A stretch of 5,232 bases of DNA from Lachnoclostridium sp. UBA739. Its GTDB lineage: Bacteria; Bacillota_A; Clostridia; Lachnospirales; Lachnospiraceae. A program made the translations under genes and the position numbers. The notes beneath the pieces were generated by a model. That model did not search any database. It was given only the letters and a program-made list of their open reading frames with translations, and had not been told where the DNA came from. Where the stretch lies: positions 1 to 5,232 of the forward strand of contig DBKX01000279.1 in the NCBI GenBank assembly GCA_002297865.1, in the 5' to 3' direction. This document shows positions 1 through 4,329 of this stretch, in pieces (position 1 is the first letter of the stretch; the number at the start of each line of letters is the position of its first letter).

Positions 1-47
1 CTACAATAGTATCTGCATTTTTTTTTGTTTTATGTATTCTGAATTCT

Positions 48-56
48 TGATATAAT
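48..56 (+). promoter_or_regulatory. Extended -10 promoter for the YhhN-family gene
   Basis: The sequence TGATATAAT is a perfect TATAAT hexamer (51-56) preceded by the TG of an extended -10 element at 48-49. No good -35 lies at the right distance: the 17-bp position (28-33) reads TTTTAT. An extended -10 can compensate for that. Transcription would start near base 63, giving a leader of about 45 nt before the ATG at 109. A run of nine T (18-26) just upstream could be the tail of a terminator whose hairpin lies outside the window, but no stem is visible inside it. Confidence 0.5.
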
Positions 57-108
57 ATTATTATAGAAGAATTTTATTGGCATAATAAAATTTACATAGG
101 AGGTCTTT

Positions 109-804
109 ATGGAAACAATTATTTCATTCGCTATGTTGTTAGTATCTATCTTAGCACTTGTTATTTCAAGAATTAAGGGCATATATGTTCTAATGGTTAT
201 CTTTAAAACCACATCGAGCTTACTGTTTCTTGTGATTGCCCACTTTGCACAGAAGGAATGCAAAAAAGAAAAGAAGACTACATATTACAAACTTATGTCT
301 CTAGGTTTATTCTTTTCCTTGCTTGGAGATGTGTTTCTTGTGATAAAAGGAATTGATACCCTCTTTATCTTGGGTGTCTTCAGTTTTGCTTGTGCACATA
401 TTTTCTATACAATAGCATTTTTCCAATTCGAAAAAATGAGCAGAGTAAATCTTATTTTAACAATCCTACTCTTTAGTTTTTTATTTTGGCTTATGTCAAA
501 CAAAGAATGGGTAGATTTAGGACAACTGAAGCCTATGATTTTAGGATATGCTCTGCTTCTTTCCTTAATGGCAGCCAAATCTTTTTCTGCCTTAAAGTAT
601 TATAAAGAAAATCCTTATTTTGTTACTCTTACAATACTTGGATCTCTTCTATTCTTTGTTTCTGATTGTTTACTTCTTTTTGCGTTCTTTGGCAAACAGG
701 ACTTAAGTTATCTAGAAACCGTAAACAATCCTATCTACTATGTGGGTCAAGGCTTATTTGGATTAAGTTTTCGTAAGGAGCTGATACTGAAAAAGGATAA
801 ATAA
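109..804 (+). CDS. YhhN/TMEM86 (lysoplasmalogenase-like) family membrane protein
   Basis: This is a 231-residue integral membrane protein with about eight hydrophobic segments and a short Lys-rich C-terminal tail. It fits the YhhN/TMEM86 family in length and in the spacing of its polar motifs within membrane segments: LLGDVFL (Gly73-Asp74), a G..F..AH..Y motif (His97, Tyr100), FFVSD (Ser185-Asp186), and a YY.GQ motif near residues 210-214. Animal TMEM86 proteins cleave the vinyl-ether bond of lysoplasmalogens. Plasmalogens occur in many anaerobic clostridia, so that activity is plausible, but bacterial members are poorly characterised and the enzymatic role is inference. The start is set by AGGAGGT at 98-104, four bases before ATG. 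It appears to be a single-gene unit. The normally conserved Lys-Pro in the first third reads Lys-Thr here (Lys33-Thr34). Confidence 0.8.
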   Translation: METIISFAMLLVSILALVISRIKGIYVLMVIFKTTSSLLFLVIAHFAQKECKKEKKTTYYKLMSLGLFFSLLGDVFLVIKGIDTLFILGVFSFACAHIFYTIAFFQFEKMSRVNLILTILLFSFLFWLMSNKEWVDLGQLKPMILGYALLLSLMAAKSFSALKYYKENPYFVTLTILGSLLFFVSDCLLLFAFFGKQDLSYLETVNNPIYYVGQGLFGLSFRKELILKKDK

Positions 805-825
805 CTTAATATTCTTAAGAATTTT
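805..825 (+). terminator. Possible weak terminator or palindrome after the YhhN-family gene
   Basis: Immediately after the TAA stop, CTTAA (805-809) can pair with TTAAG (815-819) across a 5-nt loop. The overlapping 12-mer ATTCTTAAGAAT (811-822) is a perfect palindrome and is followed by TTT. The stem contains almost no GC, so termination would be inefficient. It may equally be an operator-like palindrome upstream of amt, or chance in AT-rich DNA. Confidence 0.22.
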
Positions 826-883
826 CTAGATTTCAGTGGTAATGCTTGTAATAAACTTTTTTCTGTGCTAAGGTATGAAAGCG

Positions 884-899
884 TGAACAAGGGTGTTCG
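884..899 (+). promoter_or_regulatory. Candidate ANTAR-type hexaloop hairpin overlapping the amt leader terminator
   Basis: GAAC (885-888) pairs with GTTC (895-898), plus a possible U-G pair at 884/899, and encloses the hexaloop AAGGGT (889-894). The loop has A at position 1 and G at position 4. That is the loop pattern recognised by ANTAR-domain antiterminators, which bind pairs of such hairpins and control nitrogen genes in several clostridia. The 3' arm overlaps the 5' arm of the terminator at 892-916, so the two structures exclude each other, as expected for antitermination. The normal partner hairpin just upstream is not clear. GTGCT (865-869) and AGCGT (880-884) can pair, with wobble, around a loop that also begins AAGG, but that loop is 10 nt long. 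The ANTAR assignment is therefore tentative. Confidence 0.35.
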
Positions 900-923
900 G
901 AATGTATCCGAGCACCTTTTTTT
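892..923 (+). terminator. Intrinsic terminator (attenuator) in the amt-glnK leader
   Basis: GGTGTTCGG (892-900) pairs with CCGAGCACC (908-916) over nine base pairs, one of them G-U, around the 7-nt loop AATGTAT, followed directly by seven T (917-923). This is a textbook intrinsic terminator. It ends only 28 nt before the amt ATG at 952 and 88 nt after the preceding stop codon. It could simply end YhhN-family transcription, but its position inside the likely amt leader, together with an overlapping alternative hairpin, favours attenuation of amt-glnK. No convincing promoter was found between the two genes; the best -10 candidate is TAATAA at 849-854, which has no good -35. Confidence 0.8.
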
Positions 924-951
924 ATTATTAAAAAGAAATGGGGTTAGAAAT

Positions 952-2196
952 ATGATTAATACAGGAGATACTGCTTTTATTATTATCGCTTGTGCTATGG
1001 TTTTTTTTATGACGCCTGGTCTTGCCTTTTTTTATGGTGGACTCGTCAGGCGAAAGAATGTTTTAAATACAATGATGAGTTCATTCTTTATAATGGGGCT
1101 TTCCGCTGCTTTATGGGTAGTAGTTGGCTATTCTCTTAGCTTTGGAACTGACCATTTCAGTATTATCGGTGGTCTTAAATGGTTCTGTCTAAATGGTGTA
1201 AAACAGGATGCTGGTCCTTATTGTGAGACAATTCCTCATTTGATTTTTGCTGCATTTCAAATGATGTTTGCTATTATCACTCCTGCATTGATTACAGGTT
1301 CTGTGGCTGGAAGAATGCGCTTTAAGGCCCTTTTCCTTTTTATTACTTTATGGTTATTTGTTGTGTATTATCCTTTGGCACATATGGTTTGGGGCAAAGG
1401 TGGTTTTCTTGGTGAAGTTCTTGGTTCTGTTGATTTTGCTGGCGGAAACGTAGTACATATCAGTTCCGGTGTTAGTGGTCTTGTATTATGCCTTATGCTT
1501 GGGAAACGAAAAGGTTATGATAAAACTGCTTACCGAATTCACAATATTCCATTTGTGGTATTAGGGGCATCTATATTGTGGTTTGGATGGTTTGGCTTTA
1601 ACGCTGGAAGCGCATTAGGGGCTAATGGATTGGCAGCTCATGCACTTGTAACAACGAATACTTCTGCTGCATTTGCAATGCTTAGCTGGATGCTTATTGA
1701 TATATTCGTACAAGGAAAACCGACTGTAGTTGGTGCTTGTACTGGTGCTGTTCTTGGTTTGGTTGCGATTACACCAGGTGCTGGCTTTGTTCCTATCTGG
1801 TCCTCTATCATCATTGGTTCTGTTGTTAGTCCAATTTGTTACTGTACCATGTCAAAGGTGAAAAAGCATTTTGGATATGACGATGCATTAGATGCGTTTG
1901 GATGCCATGGTGTCGGTGGAATCTGGGGCGGTATTGCAACTGGTCTATTTGGCAAATCTTCTATTAACAGTGTTGCACGCTGGGATGGATTAGTATTTGG
2001 TGAAACAAAGCTCTTAGTTGCTCAGATAATTAGTATTCTGCTTACAATTGCGATCGCTGTAGTTGGTACTTTCATCTGCGCAAGTATTGTAAAATTATTT
2101 ACACCACTTCGTACCAGTGACTATGATGAAAAGATTGGTTTGGATTTATCACAGCATGGTGAATCTGCTTACCCTTCTTTCAATGGACTGGATTAA
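952..2196 (+). CDS. amt: Ammonium transporter (Amt family)
   Basis: This is a 414-residue Amt/MEP/Rh ammonium channel of the plasma membrane, predicted to have eleven transmembrane helices and to act as a trimer. Landmarks, numbered from the ATG at 952: the Amt signature starting DFAGG at Asp161, the twin pore histidines His169 (in HISSG) and His319 (in GCHGVGG), the Phe gate Phe102 and Phe216, and the recruitment-site residues Trp147 and Ser220. All match AmtB of E. coli within a few positions. The C-terminal tail ends in the usual GLDLS.HGESAY element that contacts PII. The frame stays open upstream to a GTG at 865, but that extension would translate the leader terminator. The mature-looking N terminus MINTGDTAF fits the 952 start, which has only a weak GGGG ribosome binding site (940-943). 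The gene is co-directional with the PII gene after a 25-bp gap, indicating an operon. It is complete, with no missing key residue. Confidence 0.97.
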   Translation: MINTGDTAFIIIACAMVFFMTPGLAFFYGGLVRRKNVLNTMMSSFFIMGLSAALWVVVGYSLSFGTDHFSIIGGLKWFCLNGVKQDAGPYCETIPHLIFAAFQMMFAIITPALITGSVAGRMRFKALFLFITLWLFVVYYPLAHMVWGKGGFLGEVLGSVDFAGGNVVHISSGVSGLVLCLMLGKRKGYDKTAYRIHNIPFVVLGASILWFGWFGFNAGSALGANGLAAHALVTTNTSAAFAMLSWMLIDIFVQGKPTVVGACTGAVLGLVAITPGAGFVPIWSSIIIGSVVSPICYCTMSKVKKHFGYDDALDAFGCHGVGGIWGGIATGLFGKSSINSVARWDGLVFGETKLLVAQIISILLTIAIAVVGTFICASIVKLFTPLRTSDYDEKIGLDLSQHGESAYPSFNGLD

Positions 2197-2221
2197 GTTT
2201 TAAGAAAGGAGAATGAGGATT

Positions 2222-2563
2222 ATGATTAAAATAGAAGCTATTGTTCGTGAGGAAAAGTTTGAAGATGTAAAAGATGCACTTAATTCTATAGAAGTGCATG
2301 GAATGACTATATCGCAAGTTATGGGGTGTGGTCGTCAGAAAGGGTATACAGAATATGTTCGAGGTAGTAAAGTTGACATCAATATACTACCTAAGATTAA
2401 ATTTGAAATTGTAGTCTCCTCAAAGGAGTGGGCAGACAAAACAATTGAAGTAATCAAAAAGACTGCTTTTACCGGTAATCATGGTGATGGCAAAATATTT
2501 GAATATGATTTAATGAATGTTGTTCGTATTCGTACTGGCGAAAGTGGACCTAGTGCAATTTAG
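2222..2563 (+). CDS. glnK: PII nitrogen regulatory protein (GlnK/GlnB family)
   Basis: This is a 113-residue PII protein, the trimeric cytosolic sensor of ATP/ADP and 2-oxoglutarate. It blocks Amt by inserting its T-loop into the channel when nitrogen is sufficient. Visible family features: the N-terminal strand MIKIEAIVR, the T-loop region GCGRQKGYTEYVRG with Gln39 (2-oxoglutarate site), the strand LPKIKFEIVV, the B-loop TG.HGDGKIF (residues 84-93), and the C-terminal RIRTGE (Arg102, Arg104). The T-loop has Val at position 51, where enteric proteins carry the uridylylated Tyr; Tyr is at 45 and Ser at 49. GlnD-type uridylylation at residue 51 is therefore impossible. An ATG at 2213 is in frame, but AAGGAG (2206-2211) is only one base before it and correctly spaced for 2222, which also gives the canonical N terminus. 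Being paired with amt argues for a GlnK role. Confidence 0.95.
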   Translation: MIKIEAIVREEKFEDVKDALNSIEVHGMTISQVMGCGRQKGYTEYVRGSKVDINILPKIKFEIVVSSKEWADKTIEVIKKTAFTGNHGDGKIFEYDLMNVVRIRTGESGPSAI

Positions 2564-2599
2564 TGGATTCCCTTTATGGATACATATTATCTGAGCACC

Positions 2600-2628
2600 T
2601 TGACATCTCCTAATGGTTAACTTAAGAT
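2600..2628 (+). promoter_or_regulatory. Sigma-A-type promoter for the DUF1461-like gene
   Basis: A perfect -35 TTGACA (2600-2605) is followed after exactly 17 bp by TAAGAT (2623-2628), a four-of-six -10. Transcription would start near 2635, giving a leader of about 45 nt before the ATG at 2680. TGGTTA (2614-2619) and TAACCA (2638-2643) form an inverted repeat spanning the -10, followed by six T (2646-2651). This could be an operator or a poor terminator for glnK; its 18-nt loop makes the latter weak. No other terminator is visible after glnK, so some read-through is possible. Confidence 0.6.
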
Positions 2629-2679
2629 TGATTCGTATAACCAAATTTTTTATGTTTTTACATAGAAGGGAGAATTTCA

Positions 2680-3357
2680 ATGAATCAGATTGTTACTCAA
2701 ATAAGACCAAAGCGAAATCTTAAACAGAAGCTATCCGAATGGTACATTTCTTTTGTCATTACAATTCTGTCTATATCGTTTTGGTCTGTATTTGTATTAT
2801 TCTTTCGTCCACTTTATAAATGTTCCATGTCTTTATTTCAGATTGAAAAAAATAGTGGCTTTTCTGCCCAAAGAATTTTAGAGAATTACAATGCACTTAT
2901 TGATTATTATCTTCCATGGAAACGGGGAAACCTTGTGCTTCCTACCTTTTCCCAATCTCCTCATGCAATACAGCATTTTGCGGAAGTAAAGGATATCTAT
3001 AATGTATTGATTGGGAGCATTCCCATTGCAGCATTTCTACTTTTATTGTATCTATATAAACATCGTGATCGATATGACCTTCATTATTTGAAAACTGCAT
3101 CGTTTATGTTGGTAGTGGCGCCTTTTCTGCTTGCTTCTGGATTTGCGATTAACTTTGACAAGACTTTTGCACTGTTTCATAAAATCCTTTTTGATAATAA
3201 CTACTGGCTCTTTGACTCCAAAACTGATCCTATTATCACAATACTGCCGGACAAATTTTTTATGCTTTGTGCAGTTGTTATTATTGTGTTTCAGTTTTTA
3301 ACAAGTTTCGTCTGCTTCATGCTGTATAAAAGAGGTTACAGAAATCAAAAAGACTAG
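2680..3357 (+). CDS. TIGR01906/DUF1461-type integral membrane protein
   Basis: This is a 225-residue membrane protein with about four hydrophobic segments (roughly residues 22-43, 107-127, 138-158 and 194-216) and a basic N terminus (RPKRNLKQK). The layout matches the uncharacterised TIGR01906/DUF1461 family of Firmicutes: a loop after the first membrane segment with an N-Y-N..IDYYLPW stretch (69-80), then a His-containing F.EVKD-like segment (95-105), and a second loop of the form F..FHKILF.N..W.FD followed by ILPD.FF (163-194). I recognise the family by these motifs from memory. The family has no established biochemical function and none is proposed here. GAAGGGAG (2665-2672) lies seven bases before the ATG. 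It has its own promoter and is not obviously linked to its neighbours' functions. Confidence 0.75.
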   Translation: MNQIVTQIRPKRNLKQKLSEWYISFVITILSISFWSVFVLFFRPLYKCSMSLFQIEKNSGFSAQRILENYNALIDYYLPWKRGNLVLPTFSQSPHAIQHFAEVKDIYNVLIGSIPIAAFLLLLYLYKHRDRYDLHYLKTASFMLVVAPFLLASGFAINFDKTFALFHKILFDNNYWLFDSKTDPIITILPDKFFMLCAVVIIVFQFLTSFVCFMLYKRGYRNQKD

Positions 3358-3383
3358 TCAAAATAAGGATCACACGTTATAAT
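3355..3383 (+). promoter_or_regulatory. Candidate promoter for the dCMP deaminase gene
   Basis: A perfect TATAAT (3378-3383) lies 17 bp downstream of TAGTCA (3355-3360), a four-of-six match to TTGACA that overlaps the stop codon of the preceding gene. Transcription would start near 3390, giving a leader of about 40 nt. A weak AU-rich hairpin overlaps the -10 and the start region (see the next entry). Confidence 0.45.
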
Positions 3384-3406
3384 AAAGAAAATGTAACTTT
3401 ATTTTT
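3381..3406 (+). terminator. Weak AU-rich hairpin with U tail after the DUF1461-like gene
   Basis: AATAAAG (3381-3387) pairs perfectly with CTTTATT (3397-3403) around a 9-nt loop, followed by TTT. It sits 24 bp past the stop codon, where a terminator is expected. The stem contains a single G-C pair, so termination would be inefficient, and it overlaps a better promoter candidate. Confidence 0.25.
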
Positions 3407-3428
3407 CAAATAGATTGGGGGAATACAC

Positions 3429-3908
3429 TTGAAACGGTCAGATTATATTGATTGGGATGCTTATTTTATGGGTATCGCGATTTTGTCTTCTCACAGAAGC
3501 AAAGACCCTAATACAGGAGTTGGATCCTGTATTGTAAGCACAGAGAATAAGATTCTCTCTGTAGGATATAATGGAATGCCTGTGGGCTGTTCTGATGATG
3601 AATTTCCGTGGGAACGTAATGGAAATCCTTTGGATACAAAATATCTCTATGTTTGTCATGCTGAGCTCAATGCCATTTTAAATTATACTGGCACTCATAT
3701 GCAGGGAGCTAGAATTTATACTACTCTATTCCCTTGTAATGAATGTACAAAGGCTTTAATACAAGCTGGGATTAAGGAAGTTATTTATTTAAGCGACAAA
3801 TACGCAGATACAGATTCAACGAAAGCAGCAAAACGAATGATGAGTACGGTTAATATTAAATTCCGTGAATATAAACCAGTAGGAAAAGAAATTACTTTTG
3901 AACTTTAA
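3429..3908 (+). CDS. Deoxycytidylate (dCMP) deaminase
   Basis: This is a 159-residue zinc-dependent cytidine/deoxycytidylate deaminase-family enzyme of the ComEB/dCMP deaminase type. It would convert dCMP to dUMP, the substrate of thymidylate synthase. The N terminus carries the family hallmarks W..YFMGIA and R.KDP.TGVG (about residues 9-32), then the VGYNG.P.GC segment (45-54). The catalytic zinc site is CHAELNAI (His77 ligand, Glu79 proton shuttle) plus PCNEC (Cys103 and Cys106 ligands). Length is normal for clostridial members and no catalytic residue is missing. The start is TTG at 3429: GGGGGA (3417-3422) is well spaced ahead of it, and MKRSDYIDWD is the expected N terminus. The gene stands alone between its own promoter candidate and a strong terminator. 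Allosteric control by dCTP/dTTP occurs in some family members but cannot be judged from this sequence. Confidence 0.93.
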   Translation: MKRSDYIDWDAYFMGIAILSSHRSKDPNTGVGSCIVSTENKILSVGYNGMPVGCSDDEFPWERNGNPLDTKYLYVCHAELNAILNYTGTHMQGARIYTTLFPCNECTKALIQAGIKEVIYLSDKYADTDSTKAAKRMMSTVNIKFREYKPVGKEITFEL

Positions 3909-3909
3909 T

Positions 3910-3948
3910 AAAACCGGCATGAGCTTTACTTTGGTCATGCCGGTTTTT
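3910..3948. terminator. Strong bidirectional intrinsic terminator
   Basis: A perfect 13-bp stem (3910-3922 with 3935-3947) with core ACCGGCATGA/TCATGCCGGT encloses a 12-nt loop. It starts 2 bp after the dCMP deaminase stop codon. On the plus strand it ends in TTTTT (3944-3948). On the minus strand the flanking A run provides TTTT, and it lies just past the stop of the small minus-strand gene. It therefore serves both convergent genes. Confidence 0.93.
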
Positions 3949-3950
3949 GT

Positions 3951-4160
3951 CTATAATATCTCTGCATTTTCATTGTCACAACATGTTGCCAGTACTGTTC
4001 CGTAAGTGACTAGTGTGTCTCCTAGCTGGGTAAAATATGTACCTAATAAAGTCGTTTCATCCGCCGATTTTCCTTTTGCTATTGCTACTGATAAAGCTGT
4101 TAGTGCTGTTACCGCTTCACATGGACTGTTAAAACAACATGACGTATTGTTATCATTCAT
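3951..4160 (-). CDS. Small hypothetical protein with terminal cysteine pairs
   Basis: This 69-residue protein has no family I can name with confidence. It begins MNDNNTSCCF, with Cys8-Cys9 and Cys14, and ends with Cys60-Cys61 before an acidic tail. The segments between are Ala/Thr/Leu-rich and moderately hydrophobic (about 16-28 and 36-59), likely two helices joined by a polar KGKSADE turn; there is no signal peptide. Coding status is supported by GAGGTGA (minus strand, 4165-4171) four bases before ATG, by a terminator immediately after the stop, and by a well-placed promoter-like sequence matching mother-cell sporulation sigma factors. I recall similar short Cys-containing proteins in Lachnospiraceae but cannot confirm this. 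A spore-associated role is inferred only from the promoter and is tentative. The cysteines could bind metal or form disulfides. Confidence 0.75.
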   Translation of the reverse strand: MNDNNTSCCFNSPCEAVTALTALSVAIAKGKSADETTLLGTYFTQLGDTLVTYGTVLATCCDNENAEIL

Positions 4161-4176
4161 AAAATCACCTCAGTAT

Positions 4177-4203
4177 TAATGTATGCTGATAACCTTGCCA
4201 TGT
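4177..4203 (-). promoter_or_regulatory. Sigma-K/sigma-E-like sporulation promoter for the small Cys-pair gene
   Basis: Read on the minus strand, CATACATTA (4185 down to 4177) fits the sigma-K -10 CATAnnnTA, preceded by G, and also the sigma-E -10 CATACAnT. An AC dinucleotide (4203-4202) lies exactly 16 bp upstream, as expected for the sigma-K -35. The sigma-E -35 is poorly matched. The -10 ends about 17 bp before the start codon, so the transcript would have a very short leader containing the GAGGTGA ribosome binding site. The motif has low information content, so chance is possible in AT-rich DNA. Confidence 0.45.
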
Positions 4204-4230
4204 GCTTGCCATATGAAGTAACTTATCAGC
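4185..4230. repeat. Nested inverted and direct repeats upstream of the small Cys-pair gene
   Basis: GCTGATAA (4185-4192) is repeated as the perfect inverse TTATCAGC (4223-4230). Between these arms, CTTGCCAT occurs twice (4194-4201 and 4205-4212) with an 11-bp period, about one helical turn. On the minus strand the direct repeat reads ATGGCAAG and covers the -35 region of the candidate promoter. The arrangement resembles an operator for a dimeric regulator. I cannot match it to a named binding site; it is not a good SpoIIID or GerE site by eye. Confidence 0.4.
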
Positions 4231-4287
4231 TTAGCGAAAACGGGGTTTACTCCGAAAGAATATCGGAATATGCATTTTAGGGATATG
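4231..4287. other. Intergenic stretch with a small hairpin and no gene
   Basis: No open reading frame with a ribosome binding site is visible here. The only structure is TCCGA (4251-4255) pairing with TCGGA (4263-4267) around a 7-nt loop. It has no U tail on either strand, so it is not an intrinsic terminator. It could be part of the regulatory region of the small minus-strand gene or a remnant. Confidence 0.3.
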
Positions 4288-4324
4288 AAAAATGCGTAGG
4301 ACTTTTTGAATCCTACGCATTTTT
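4288..4324 (-). terminator. Intrinsic terminator of the fucose isomerase-family gene
   Basis: A perfect 14-bp stem (4288-4301 with 4311-4324) with core ATGCGTAGGA/TCCTACGCAT encloses a 9-nt loop. On the minus strand it begins 5 bp after the TAA stop (4330-4332) and ends in TTTTT. The flanking A and T runs make it nearly symmetric, so it could also stop plus-strand transcripts. Confidence 0.93.
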
Positions 4325-4329
4325 CTATA

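Noticed and set aside
30..263. A minus-strand 77-codon open frame opposite the promoter and start of the YhhN-family gene.
   Set aside because: It overlaps a good promoter, a ribosome binding site and a convincing coding region on the other strand, and has no domain features.
836..852. A sigma-54-like -24/-12 promoter (TGGT...TTGT) upstream of amt.
   Set aside because: The GG is not followed by GC at the required 10-bp spacing.
875..886. A tiny leader peptide ATG-AAA-GCG-TGA within the amt leader.
   Set aside because: It is only three codons long and the AAGG ahead of it is too close to act as a ribosome binding site.
865..951. A 29-codon in-frame N-terminal extension of the ammonium transporter from GTG at 865.
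   Set aside because: It would translate the leader hairpins and terminator, has no ribosome binding site, and adds sequence unlike any Amt N terminus. The ATG at 952 gives the standard start.
2588..2601. A 14-base near-repeat flanking the amt-glnK operon: TATCTGAGCACCTT here and TATCCGAGCACCTT at 905-918.
   Set aside because: A 13-of-14 match is expected about twice by chance in a window of this size, and the downstream copy has no pairing arm, so it is not a second terminator.
3438..3659. A minus-strand 73-codon open frame inside the dCMP deaminase gene.
   Set aside because: It lies entirely opposite a clear enzyme gene and has no protein features of its own.
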